DNA from: Bordetella parapertussis
GTDB taxonomy: Bacteria; Pseudomonadota; Gammaproteobacteria; Burkholderiales; Burkholderiaceae_B
DNA length: 64,000 bases
Assembly (NCBI GenBank): GCA_945865935.1
Contig: CAMBFI010000002.1
Coordinates: 1 to 64,000, forward strand
Direction of reading: 5' to 3'
Both the position numbers and the translations under genes were made by a program. Below the pieces are notes generated by a model, which made no database searches, was not told where the DNA came from, and saw only the letters and a program-made list of their open reading frames with translations. This document shows, in pieces, positions 47,499 through 56,552 of this stretch (position 1 is its first letter; each line of letters begins with the position of its first letter).

Positions 47499-48719
47499 TT
47501 ACTTGCTATAAGAAACGCGATAGATGACACCCATCTGTTCGTCAGAGACCAACATCGAGCCATCGGCCATTATGTGTAAATAAGCAGGGCGGCCCCACCA
47601 TGACTGATCGGCTTCGTTCATAAAGCCAGTCATGAAAGGTACAACTTTTGCATTTTTGCCATCTGCATCAGCGCGCACCATCACGACATCATAGCCAGTC
47701 TTCTTTGTACGGTTCCATGAGCCTTTACGCGCATTGAACAAAACGTTGCGATACTCTTCTGGGAACATCGTTCCGTTATAAAACTTCACACCCATGGTTG
47801 CAGCGTGAGGTCCCATCAACGCAACGGGCTGCTCAACGCCTGCACAAGCATTTGCCTTTTTGATTTCGGGATCTGGCAGATTACCTTGGTGGCAATAGGG
47901 GAAGCCGTAATTTGCACCCGTCTTCAGGCGCAGCATCGTGTCATTAGGGCTGTCATCACCCAGCCAGTCACGGCCATGGTTACTGAGCCACAGTTCCTTG
48001 GTTACGGGGTGCCAATCAAAACCTACGGAGTTACGTACTCCTGTGGCCAGGACTTCCATACCGGAACCGTCTGCGTTGTAGCGACGAATCTGCGCGTACT
48101 CTGCTGTCGGCGGTTCGCAGATGTTGCAAGGTGCGCCAAAAGGAACATACATCTTTCCATCAGGGCCGAATGAGACGTATTTCCAGTTGTGATGCTGCAA
48201 TGGTGGAAAATTAAATTTGGCGGTTAGGTCTACGGGTGCGACGGCCGGATTTTTTGCTACACCATCAAAGCGCAAAACTTTATCTACCGCAATAACGTAC
48301 AAGTTACCGTCTTTGTATGCGGCAGTGGGTTGGTTCAGCTTGTCTACGAACACGCGCGAAGTGCGCTCTTTCCCGTTATCGCTGACTTCGTAAATTCGCC
48401 CTAGAGCACGGGTGCCCACGTAATACTTGCCGCCCTCGCCTTGGGTAATAGCGCGCGCGCCAGGAATACTATCAGCCCAGACCTCGACCTTAAAACCTGG
48501 TGGGAGCTTAATTTTTTCAATTGGAACATCAACCGCCTTCGTAACGGTCAACTTACCGGGCATTGGGGCCAACGTCGACTTGGCCATCGATTCTGGCATA
48601 CCCTGCTTCCATGCCGGTGGGGGTGCCGCCGGGGCAGCCTGCGCATAAGCGCTCGATGCACCAAGAGCAAACGAGAGGGCGAGGCTTACCCCACCTAAAA
48701 TGCGATATTGTGTTTTCAC
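47499..48719 (-). CDS. PQQ-type sorbosone/glucose dehydrogenase-like periplasmic enzyme, module 2
   Basis: 406 residues from GTG 48719. I chose this start because the paralogue at 37073 begins in the same way: CACGGAGACGCCTGTG here, CACGGAGACGACTGTG there. A longer frame from 48755 is less likely. Signal peptide LALSFALGASSAYAQ, then the same propeller motifs (LPPGFKVEVWADSIPGARA, GVRNSVGFDWHPVTKELWLSNHGRD). Protein identity to module 1 looks above 80 % in the mature part. Substrate unknown; probably PQQ-dependent. Confidence 0.87.
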   Translation of the reverse strand: MKTQYRILGGVSLALSFALGASSAYAQAAPAAPPPAWKQGMPESMAKSTLAPMPGKLTVTKAVDVPIEKIKLPPGFKVEVWADSIPGARAITQGEGGKYYVGTRALGRIYEVSDNGKERTSRVFVDKLNQPTAAYKDGNLYVIAVDKVLRFDGVAKNPAVAPVDLTAKFNFPPLQHHNWKYVSFGPDGKMYVPFGAPCNICEPPTAEYAQIRRYNADGSGMEVLATGVRNSVGFDWHPVTKELWLSNHGRDWLGDDSPNDTMLRLKTGANYGFPYCHQGNLPDPEIKKANACAGVEQPVALMGPHAATMGVKFYNGTMFPEEYRNVLFNARKGSWNRTKKTGYDVVMVRADADGKNAKVVPFMTGFMNEADQSWWGRPAYLHIMADGSMLVSDEQMGVIYRVSYSK

Positions 48720-48992
48720 AGGCGTCTCCGTGACAGTTGTGTTTGAATGAATCAACTTTTTTTACTTACCAAGCCGAGTCTACTCCTAGAACTGTCGCGT
48801 CGAAGAAACATATTTTTTGATGCTTCGAAAACTCATCTCTGGGTTAAACGGTTAAATCGATTTTTTTTCCTTAGGGTAAACCCACGAGGACTATCAGGCT
48901 GAACAGTCAAACGCGTAGCCCATCCAGACCAAACCAAACAGATTTAAGTGATAATCGGTCGTGCTGCCCTACCCAACAAAGGAACAACCCGC

Positions 48993-49661
48993 GTGCGCAT
49001 CCTGCTTGCAGAAGACGACGAAATGCTAGCCGATGCTATTTTCCGGACGCTTTCACAAAACGCACATCGGGTCGATGCGGTGCGCGATGGCCAGCAGGCA
49101 GACGATGCTCTCTCTGCCAACGACTACGATCTCGCAATCCTAGATATCGGGATGCCGATCTATGACGGACTCGAGGTATTGCGGCGACACCGCGCGCGGC
49201 GCTCTGAAACCCCCGTTCTCATGCTAAGTGTGCGCGACAGTATTACAGATCGCGTGACGGGTCTGGATTTAGGCGCCGATGACTACCTAACCAAGCCGTT
49301 CCATCTTTTTGAGCTCGAAGCACGCGTGCGTGCGCTTTTACGGCGAGCCCATACGCCGGCAGGACTTGAGCTCAGTCACGGTCGACTGCAAGTCGACCTA
49401 GTCGGCCGACGCGTGCATTGTGAGCAACGCTCCCTTGAATTGACGTCTAAAGAGTTTGCGTTGGTAGAGCTTTTATTCACCCGCATTGGACGCGTTGTGA
49501 CCAAGCAGCAAATTATCGATCACTTGTACGGCTGGGAAGAAGGCATGGCCAGTAATGCGGTCGAAGTATTGGTACACCGGCTTCGCAAAAAACTAGAGCC
49601 CACCGGTAGCGACATCCGTACGATTCGTGGGATGGGATATCTTGTCGACCCAGCAAACTAG
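48993..49661 (+). CDS. OmpR/TctD-type response regulator
   Basis: 222 residues from GTG 48993 (AGGAAC upstream); the longer frame to 48948 adds an unlikely extension. Receiver domain: AEDDEML, phospho-acceptor aspartate in LAILDIGMP, KPF (TKPFHLFELEARV). C-terminal winged helix: LTSKEFALVELL and VEVLVHRLRKKLEPTG. The kinase gene follows in the same direction and overlaps it. The QseB/TctD branch is likely, TctD-type systems controlling tricarboxylate uptake; the target here is unknown. It is divergent from the module 2 dehydrogenase gene across 273 bases, so control of that gene is possible. Confidence 0.88.
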   Translation: MRILLAEDDEMLADAIFRTLSQNAHRVDAVRDGQQADDALSANDYDLAILDIGMPIYDGLEVLRRHRARRSETPVLMLSVRDSITDRVTGLDLGADDYLTKPFHLFELEARVRALLRRAHTPAGLELSHGRLQVDLVGRRVHCEQRSLELTSKEFALVELLFTRIGRVVTKQQIIDHLYGWEEGMASNAVEVLVHRLRKKLEPTGSDIRTIRGMGYLVDPAN

Positions 49662-51033
49662 CCAACGATTGCTACGCACGCAACTGCTGCGATGGCTGCT
49701 GTATCCTCTACTTACACTCTTAATCATCGACTCGGCTGTCAGCTTCGGACTTGCAGGTCACTTTTCTAAGAACGCTTACGACAAAGCCTTGATTGAAGTT
49801 GGGCACGAGCTCAGTTTACAAATAGGCAAGAATGCGTCCGGCATCTTCCTAGATCTTCCTGAGGTTGCGCGACGACTATTGCTGCAAGATCCTCAAGACA
49901 AAATTTTCTTTGAACTTCTCGACCACCGCGGGCAGCGCATTGCGGGCGACCCCATCCCGACAGCGCCGACTAACGCAACCCACTCAAGAAACAATGTTCT
50001 GCTGTATGACGCTCAAATCGACTATAGCCCCGTGCGTGTCGTGCAGTTAAGTTTAGTTGGCATGGGCGGTGCAACCCTAAGAGTCGCTGAAACCAAGATT
50101 AAACGCACGGAGATGGCGCAACAAATTATCGCAAGTGTGATGTTGCCGCAGATCATCCTTATCATCTTCGTGGCGCTGCTCGTCCCCTTTGGCGTGACGC
50201 GGGGTTTATTCCCCCTTAAAGCACTGCAGCGCGCGATTGCTGAGCGTTCGTTTCGAGACCGCAGTCCATTGAACGAGACGACGGTTCCGGGCGAGGTGAT
50301 CCCTCTTGTCGCGTCCATCAACCTTTTATTGACTCGTCTGGATACGGTGTTCAGCGCGCAATCGAGATTTGTAGCCGATGCCGCGCATCAACTCAAAACA
50401 CCCGTCGCAGCGCTACGCGCCTATGTTGAGCTTCTCGAACGTAGTCAAGATGCCGACGAGCGAAAGAACATCATCGTTAAGCTTAACGATGCGGTGGATC
50501 GCATGTCGCGGTTGGTATCTCAGCTTCTTGCACTTGCCCGCAATGACATTAACGAGGCGCGGCCACCAGAGTTCGAGCGCGTCGACTTGAATACCCTGTT
50601 GCTTGAGATTTGTTCGAACTGGGTGCCCCAAGCAATTAAACGCAACATCGACTTGGGTTTTGAAGCGAATCCTCATCCAACCGTCATCTTGGGCGCACCC
50701 GATCGTTTGCGTGAGTTGTTTGACAACCTGATCGATAACGCTATTCGCTATAGCAAATCAACAGGAAACATTACCGTACGCATCGCAGACAGTCCTTCGC
50801 CTGCAGTATCGATTCGGGATGACGCGTCATCAATTCCCGAAGCGGAACAAGCACTCATTTTTGAACGCTTCTATCGCCTATTAGGCTCAGGTGAAGGAAG
50901 TGGGCTAGGCCTCGCTATCGCCAAAGAAATCGCCGTGATGCACCAAGCGAGTATCCGAATAAACGCAGACACGGAAGACGGCATTGGGAACGATGTCGTT
51001 GTGTCGTTTCCAACCGTGACCGTCCATGCATAA
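49642..51033 (+). CDS. TctE-type sensor histidine kinase
   Basis: Membrane sensor kinase, partner of the regulator just upstream. TTG 49642 (GGGA upstream) gives 463 residues; GTG 49627 adds five. Both overlap the regulator gene. TM1 at about residues 18-38 (LLYPLLTLLIIDSAVSFGLA), a periplasmic 2CSK_N-like domain, TM2 at about 165-185 (MLPQIILIIFVALLVPFG), HAMP-like linker, HisKA with phospho-histidine in DAAHQLKTPVAALRA, then N box ELFDNLIDNAIRYS and G box GSGEGSGLGLAIAKE. Confidence 0.88.
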   Translation: MSTQQTSQRLLRTQLLRWLLYPLLTLLIIDSAVSFGLAGHFSKNAYDKALIEVGHELSLQIGKNASGIFLDLPEVARRLLLQDPQDKIFFELLDHRGQRIAGDPIPTAPTNATHSRNNVLLYDAQIDYSPVRVVQLSLVGMGGATLRVAETKIKRTEMAQQIIASVMLPQIILIIFVALLVPFGVTRGLFPLKALQRAIAERSFRDRSPLNETTVPGEVIPLVASINLLLTRLDTVFSAQSRFVADAAHQLKTPVAALRAYVELLERSQDADERKNIIVKLNDAVDRMSRLVSQLLALARNDINEARPPEFERVDLNTLLLEICSNWVPQAIKRNIDLGFEANPHPTVILGAPDRLRELFDNLIDNAIRYSKSTGNITVRIADSPSPAVSIRDDASSIPEAEQALIFERFYRLLGSGEGSGLGLAIAKEIAVMHQASIRINADTEDGIGNDVVVSFPTVTVHA

Positions 51034-51173
51034 ACGTAAATGTAATCTTCTGTAATAAAAGTGATATATACAAATAATGTTTCGGATAATTTGAAGTAAC
51101 CGTCCTTTGCTACGCTCCTTCTCCAAGACGACCGGCACACTTGATGCCGCGGGAAAACTGAGGAGCAAGAACG

Positions 51174-51866
51174 ATGGACATGCTGTACACCAACGAATTC
51201 TGGGTCGCCTTGGCTCAAATTATTGTTATCAACATCATGCTTAGCGGCGACAACGCCGTCGTCATCGCGCTCGCGAGCCGCTCTCTACCACCCGCACAAC
51301 AAAAGCGGGCAATCATTTTCGGTAGCGTGGGCGCAATCGTGCTGCGTATCATCCTCACGTTCTTCGCCGTCATGCTGCTTGATATGCCCTACCTCAAACT
51401 AGTGGGCGGCATTGCATTGCTTTGGATTGGCGCAAGCATGTTGGACTCGGGTGGCGATGAAGAAAACGTTGATGCACACTCAAATCTCGCTGCAGCAATC
51501 AAAACAATCATCATCGCCGACTTCATTATGAGTCTTGATAATGTTCTTGGCGTAGCTGCTGCGGCGAAAGGCAACGTCGTGTTGCTCGTGGTTGGATTGG
51601 TTATTAGTATCCCGTTAATCATTTTTGGCAGTCAGATGATTCTGAAATTGATGGGGCGCTTCCCTGTCATCATCACACTGGGAGCAGGACTGCTCGGGTG
51701 GGTTGCTGGCGAAATGCTTGTTACCGATAGCGCGGTTGCGGGCTGGATTGATTCCAGTGCGGCATACCTTCACTACGTTATACCGACGGTAGGTATCTTT
51801 GTAGTGATCGCCTTCGGCAAATGGCTAGCGTCCCGGCACGCGCCAAAAGCGCACGCCAGCGCCTAA
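51174..51866 (+). CDS. TerC-family (YjbE-type) integral membrane protein
   Basis: 230 residues, about seven helices, TerC family. Key motifs: NIMLSGDNAVVIALASRSLP near residues 20-40 and IADFIMSLDNVLGVAAAAKGN near 120, the paired acidic helices that mark the family and are thought to bind a metal ion. Some TerC members export manganese; substrate here unproven. A ribosome site (GAGGAGCAAGAACG) precedes the ATG. Upstream I looked for a yybP-ykoY manganese riboswitch and did not see one. The UspA gene follows nine bases on. Confidence 0.88.
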   Translation: MDMLYTNEFWVALAQIIVINIMLSGDNAVVIALASRSLPPAQQKRAIIFGSVGAIVLRIILTFFAVMLLDMPYLKLVGGIALLWIGASMLDSGGDEENVDAHSNLAAAIKTIIIADFIMSLDNVLGVAAAAKGNVVLLVVGLVISIPLIIFGSQMILKLMGRFPVIITLGAGLLGWVAGEMLVTDSAVAGWIDSSAAYLHYVIPTVGIFVVIAFGKWLASRHAPKAHASA

Positions 51867-51875
51867 CAATCACTC

Positions 51876-52304
51876 ATGGCTAATATCCTTGTGCCGGTTC
51901 ATCCCGGCCAGGATACCGAGTGGGTTGCCCGCTATCTCGCCAAGCTTCACCAGCGAGAACGCATTCGGGTGCACCTTCTGACTATCCGACCCCAATATAC
52001 CGGGCTTGTCGGTCTGTTTTTTTCATGCGCAGACCTTATTGAATTTAATCGACAAGATGGGGACGATGCCCTCCAGCCCATGCGCCTAGTGTTGGACGCA
52101 AGGGGGATTCCTTACAACACGCACCACGTAAGTGGCAAGACAGTTGACGAAATCACCAAATTCGCGAAAGAGAATTACTGCCCCCAAATCGTTATCGGAC
52201 CCGCCAGATCACACTGGCTCGGCGAACTTTTATTTGGTTCTCTGACCCGCAGAGTAGACGCCATGATGCGAACAAGCTCAGATAAACCTTGCGAGGTCCT
52301 TTAA
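51876..52304 (+). CDS. UspA-type universal stress protein
   Basis: 142 residues. Beta-strand start NILVPVHPGQDTEWVARYLAKL, and the C-terminal nucleotide-loop-like region QIVIGPARSHWLGELLFGSLTRRVDAMM corresponds to the G-2x-G-9x-G(S/T) site of UspA, though slightly altered (GPARSHWLGELLFGS), so nucleotide binding is uncertain. Nine bases downstream of the TerC gene; likely cotranscribed. Confidence 0.82.
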   Translation: MANILVPVHPGQDTEWVARYLAKLHQRERIRVHLLTIRPQYTGLVGLFFSCADLIEFNRQDGDDALQPMRLVLDARGIPYNTHHVSGKTVDEITKFAKENYCPQIVIGPARSHWLGELLFGSLTRRVDAMMRTSSDKPCEVL

Positions 52305-52340
52305 CCGCAGGCTGCGTCAGCCGCGCCTGCACGCAAAAGT

Positions 52341-53057
52341 TTAAGGCGCAACAGATAGCCCTTTGACCTGATGCTTTGCAATCAGCTGCGCGACAAGACC
52401 TTTTTTGATTTCATCCACAAACGACTGCAAATAAGTCGCTGCGGCAAGACGTCCTTTGGGAACACCAATGGACTGCTGAACAGTTGTAAAGTTGCCCTCT
52501 AAAATACGCGAGCCTGGCAAGCGCGCTACGTCACCCAGCAGACCAGGTTTCAACGCAGCCATTGCTTCTAGCTTTTGCTCCACAAACAATGCGAACGTTG
52601 CCTCGAAGCCTTCGGCTTGCAGCAGCTGTGCATGCTGGATATTGCGGGTGAGCCACAAGTCGTAAGCACTGCGCGCGGAGACCGCAATACGGTTGCCGGG
52701 ACGATCAACTTCAGACGCATGTTTTAGGCTGGATCCAGCCGGGACAAGGTAGGTCGCTTCGATCTCAACATAAGCCGTTGAAAAATCAATTTTTTGAGCA
52801 CGCACGGGCTCGGCTCCGATCAGGCCGATATCCCAAACGTTCTTGTCTGCATCGTCTGCAAGCTCTCCCGGGGAACCATACTGAATCAACTGCAACGGCA
52901 CCCCGATGCGATCTGCAATTGTGCGCGCCAGATCAGGCGCAACCCCTACGGGAACTCCCTCAGAATTTTTTCCACTGATCAACAAAAAATTGATCATATT
53001 TAAGGCAACGCGAAGGGTTCCCGTCGGTGCCATCTCGAGGACTAAGGCTTTGTTCAT
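52341..53057 (-). CDS. family 3-like solute-binding protein without a visible signal peptide
   Basis: About 238 residues from ATG 53057 (first frame start 53087). It reads like an amino-acid-type periplasmic binding protein (SBP family 3): GTLRVALNMINFLL, GVAPDLARTIADRIG, DIGLIGAEPVRAQKIDFSTAYVEIEATYLVPAG, and FVEQKLEAMAALKPGL. However, the N-terminus (NKALVLEMAPTGTLRV) has no hydrophobic signal peptide. Either the start lies elsewhere, or it is a cytoplasmic derivative, perhaps a ligand-binding enzyme or regulator partner. No permease genes are adjacent; it stands alone. Confidence 0.75.
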   Translation of the reverse strand: MNKALVLEMAPTGTLRVALNMINFLLISGKNSEGVPVGVAPDLARTIADRIGVPLQLIQYGSPGELADDADKNVWDIGLIGAEPVRAQKIDFSTAYVEIEATYLVPAGSSLKHASEVDRPGNRIAVSARSAYDLWLTRNIQHAQLLQAEGFEATFALFVEQKLEAMAALKPGLLGDVARLPGSRILEGNFTTVQQSIGVPKGRLAAATYLQSFVDEIKKGLVAQLIAKHQVKGLSVAP

Positions 53058-53233
53058 GAAAAAAGTTCCGAATAAGGGTGCGATCAACGCAACCCATCAT
53101 ATTACCGAATGTTATGACTTCTAAGCATTCTTAAAGGAAACCTCAGTGCGCAACCGCCGTCATTGACAAAATTCCTAGCCGCGCCTAAGTTAGCACCAAA
53201 CTAAACCAAACTAAAGAAGCAACATCTCTCAAC

Positions 53234-54343
53234 ATGACAACATCACCGCAACAAGCAACCTCCTACTCGCCGACTTTTTTGACCCTTCACGAAATAGTGC
53301 AAAAAGCGCGTCAAAAGCTTAATCACGATAACTGGGACTATATCGTCGGCGGAACAGAAACCGAGACAACCGTCAGCCGCAACCGCGCAGCAATTGATGC
53401 CCTCGCATTTAAACCTCGGGTCTTGCGTGATGTGAGCCACGTCAATACGGGCACGCGCTTCTTAGGTCGCGATCTGAAACTACCCGTGCTCTTGGCGCCC
53501 GTTGGTAGCCTCGAGGTATTTGCTGAGGGTGCTGGCGCGACCTCTTCGATCGCCGCCGGACGCTACGGCGTCGCGCATATGCTCAGCTCGGTCTGTCAGC
53601 CGGGGATCGAGGCCACCGCAGCCGCGGCACCCGATACCTTAAAAATATTCCAACTGTACGTGCATGGCGATGCAAATTGGGTCGATGACCTCGCAGCACG
53701 CACTATGGCGGCTGGCTATGGTGCATTCTGCCTCACTGTCGACACCTCACACTACAGCCGTCGTGAACGTGACTCGGCAAAGCGCAACATTCGTCGCAGC
53801 ACCGTACCCGGTCGCGAATTTCAACCAACGCTTACCTGGAAAGACGTAGATCGCCTCAAGTCAAAACTCTCCATTCCACTCATTCTCAAAGGAATTGCGA
53901 CAGCAGAGGATGCGGCTCTCGCCGTTGAGCACGGTGTCGATATGGTCTACGTATCGAACCACGGCGGCCGGCAACTCGATCACGACCGCGGCTCGCTCGC
54001 AGTACTTCCTGAAGTTGTACAGGCCGTGAACGGTCGGGCCCAAGTCATCGTTGACGGTGGATTCAATCGCGGAACGGATATCGTTAAGGCAATCGCTCTG
54101 GGTGCGAACATGGTCGGCCTCGGGCGTATGCAATGCTATGGTCTAGCGGCAAACGGAGCCGATGGAGTCGTGCGCATGCTTGAGATCTTGCAAGATGAGG
54201 TGCGCATCTGCATGGGACTACTTGGCGTGAATGCGCTAAGTGAACTTAACCCAAGCTATTTGCAAGCAGCCTCACCCTCAGGTGTATCGAGTGTTTTAAG
54301 CGCGTTTCCACATCTATCATTGGATGAGAAAGCGTTTTATTAA
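53234..54343 (+). CDS. FMN-dependent alpha-hydroxy-acid oxidoreductase (LldD/mandelate dehydrogenase type)
   Basis: 369-residue enzyme of the FMN alpha-hydroxy-acid family, oxidising a 2-hydroxy acid to the 2-oxo acid. Marks: DYIVGGTETETTVSRNR at the N-terminus, LPVLLAPVGSLEVF, IFQLYVHGD, catalytic His and Arg in VSNHGGRQLDHD (about residue 240), and phosphate-binding IVDGGFNRGTDIVKAIALGA then VGLGRMQCYGL. No membrane helix. The substrate is unclear from sequence. Its end overlaps by four bases the convergent NADH:flavin oxidoreductase gene. Confidence 0.88.
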   Translation: MTTSPQQATSYSPTFLTLHEIVQKARQKLNHDNWDYIVGGTETETTVSRNRAAIDALAFKPRVLRDVSHVNTGTRFLGRDLKLPVLLAPVGSLEVFAEGAGATSSIAAGRYGVAHMLSSVCQPGIEATAAAAPDTLKIFQLYVHGDANWVDDLAARTMAAGYGAFCLTVDTSHYSRRERDSAKRNIRRSTVPGREFQPTLTWKDVDRLKSKLSIPLILKGIATAEDAALAVEHGVDMVYVSNHGGRQLDHDRGSLAVLPEVVQAVNGRAQVIVDGGFNRGTDIVKAIALGANMVGLGRMQCYGLAANGADGVVRMLEILQDEVRICMGLLGVNALSELNPSYLQAASPSGVSSVLSAFPHLSLDEKAFY

Positions 54344-56343
54344 ATTTGGTGTCCAGCCAAATGGCCATCGGCTGTAGCGGCAATCATATCTCTCGGTGAT
54401 TTGCAATCACCGACTGTCAACACGGTCACGCCGAGGCGCGTTAGCGACTCTGATAACGCATCGTTACGACGCCGTGGTGTGGCGTACGTTAACAGCGCTA
54501 CATTGTGGATGAGGTTGCGCTCCCCGGTGATGACATTGACCCAGGCCAACACACCGTCCTCCATTCCAGCATCCCACACGGGCAGGGCCAACAAATGAAC
54601 AACTATTTTTTTTGTGAAGATCCGACGTAATACGCCCTGTCGCGTGACGACAGCCATATCGTCAGCCAATGAATGTCTTGGGGTCAGAATAACAACCTGA
54701 TCAAACAAGCTATGCAGCTGCTCTGCCGCAGCATACGTGGCCTCCGTATGGTCCATATCAAAGAGTACGGCAGTGCCTCGCTGTTTAGCGGTCACTTTTA
54801 ACAACCCAGCCATCGTTTGACGCAAATCTAAAACAAAACCATCTCGCTGAACTTGCTCTGACAACCAAGACGGTGGGATCATCGACGCCCCAGTCGCTAA
54901 GATCACAACGTCAGGGCTTAAATCCATGATGGTATCGATCTGCGCCGTAATGCCTAACTCAATCTTCGCACCCGCTCGCATCGCCGCCACTGTTTGATAA
55001 TCATAAACACTGCTTACTTCTTCACCTCCGGGTAGATGCGAACGCAGCCACGCTTTGCCACCAATTTGCGCACTAGCGCTCAATATAGTTACCTGATGTC
55101 CGCGTGCAGCGGCGATCCACCCTGCCTCCATGCCAGCAATACCCGCACCCACCACGACCACCCGCTTTAACTCAGTCGCCATCGAGGGCCAATAGTCCAC
55201 CTCATCGGCCTTTCGTACCCGTGGATTATTGACACAGGCCAACGACTCATGACGATTAATGATTGTGTCCCAGCATGTATTGCATGCCACACAGTATCGA
55301 ATCTCATTAATACGTGACTGCATCACCTTAAGCGGCCAGGCAGGGTCCGCAATTAACGCCCGTCCCATTCCGATCAACTCCGCCTCGCCAGAGGCCAAAA
55401 TACCTTCGGCCTCAGCAGGATCGCTAATCCGTCCGAGCGACATGAGCGGGGTATTCGGGATCGCACGACGCAATGTCCGAATTAATTCACGATAAGGCGT
55501 TCGCGGCCCAAAGCGATCGGGTATGTGCATTTCCAGAGAGTTTGCATGCGTACCTTGCGCAAAGCATACATAGCTAACTTCTTTGCTCGCCGTCAAAAGA
55601 GAAGCGATGGTCGCGGCCGCCTCCGGACCAATACCTCCGAGTAGGCCATCGTCACCTGGGAGCTTAAGGCCGATAATGAAATTAGACCCACATTCCCTGC
55701 GGACGGCGGAAACGATCTCAGCAATGAATCGACATCGATTCTCCAAACTACCACCATAGGCATCATCGCGGATGTTGGACTGCGGCGATAGAAACTGATG
55801 GAATAAATGTCCATGCCCACAAGAAAGCTCAACACCGCTAAACCCATATGCCTGCAAGCGCGCAGAACTTTGCGCGAAATCAACCACATATTTTTTGATT
55901 TCGGACCCCGTCAAAGCTCGTGGTACCGACCAACTCATATCGTCCGGCAACACGGAAGGGGCAACCGCATTGAGATGCCTACCAGCGTGATGTCGGGCAC
56001 GTCCAGGATCCTGAATCTGAGCTAATAACCTGCAGTCCTGACCCTCAACCTCCGTCGCCATGCGCGTTAAGCCCTCCGCGTTAGCTGGATCAAACGCGTG
56101 AGTCTTAGTGGGAACCGCCTGAAGAGGAGACATCGAAAATGGTTCGGTAACAACCATCGCAGCTCCACCCCGCGCTCTATTCGCAAAGTAGGCAATTTGC
56201 TCTGGCGCCACATTGCCGTTTCGTACCGTGAGAGACGTCATCGAGGCATGCACAATTCGATTACGTAGGGGCCTTCCCGCCAATTCGAACGGAGTAAACA
56301 ATAGTGACGGTGTTTTCGGCGTAATCGACAAATCTAACCTCAA
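54340..56343 (-). CDS. two-domain NADH:flavin oxidoreductase/FeS protein (2,4-dienoyl-CoA reductase type)
   Basis: 667 residues: N-terminal OYE-like FMN barrel (about 10-340; LFTPFELAGRPLRNRIVHASM, GFSGVELSCGHGHLFHQFLSPQSN), a [4Fe-4S] motif CVACNTCWDTI...CVNNP (about 350-372), then an FAD/NAD-binding domain (VVVVGAGIAGMEAGWIAAARGHQVTIL at about 392). Same architecture as 2,4-dienoyl-CoA reductase FadH, trimethylamine dehydrogenase and N-methylproline demethylase; substrate not predictable. Divergent from the Bug operon across about 210 bases, so possibly co-regulated with it. Confidence 0.85.
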   Translation of the reverse strand: MRLDLSITPKTPSLLFTPFELAGRPLRNRIVHASMTSLTVRNGNVAPEQIAYFANRARGGAAMVVTEPFSMSPLQAVPTKTHAFDPANAEGLTRMATEVEGQDCRLLAQIQDPGRARHHAGRHLNAVAPSVLPDDMSWSVPRALTGSEIKKYVVDFAQSSARLQAYGFSGVELSCGHGHLFHQFLSPQSNIRDDAYGGSLENRCRFIAEIVSAVRRECGSNFIIGLKLPGDDGLLGGIGPEAAATIASLLTASKEVSYVCFAQGTHANSLEMHIPDRFGPRTPYRELIRTLRRAIPNTPLMSLGRISDPAEAEGILASGEAELIGMGRALIADPAWPLKVMQSRINEIRYCVACNTCWDTIINRHESLACVNNPRVRKADEVDYWPSMATELKRVVVVGAGIAGMEAGWIAAARGHQVTILSASAQIGGKAWLRSHLPGGEEVSSVYDYQTVAAMRAGAKIELGITAQIDTIMDLSPDVVILATGASMIPPSWLSEQVQRDGFVLDLRQTMAGLLKVTAKQRGTAVLFDMDHTEATYAAAEQLHSLFDQVVILTPRHSLADDMAVVTRQGVLRRIFTKKIVVHLLALPVWDAGMEDGVLAWVNVITGERNLIHNVALLTYATPRRRNDALSESLTRLGVTVLTVGDCKSPRDMIAATADGHLAGHQI

Positions 56344-56552
56344 AGATAGTTTGATGGCTTGCCAACCATTATTGTGTATAAGATCTCAGTGAAAGAATAC
56401 ATCGAATGCCTCGGTGCACAGGGCAAAAGTGCGTGATGCCGAAATCAATTGACAGACTGACGCATGAATAATAAGGTGGACGTTACAAAATCAGGGCGAA
56501 CAGCAACCCTGCTGCGTCGCGACTGAGCCTAAAAAAGATTTGGAGATACATA

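Noticed and set aside
51034-51173. Manganese (yybP-ykoY) riboswitch ahead of the TerC-family gene
   Set aside because: I looked for the conserved paired loops of this class and did not find them; only an AT-rich promoter-like stretch is present.
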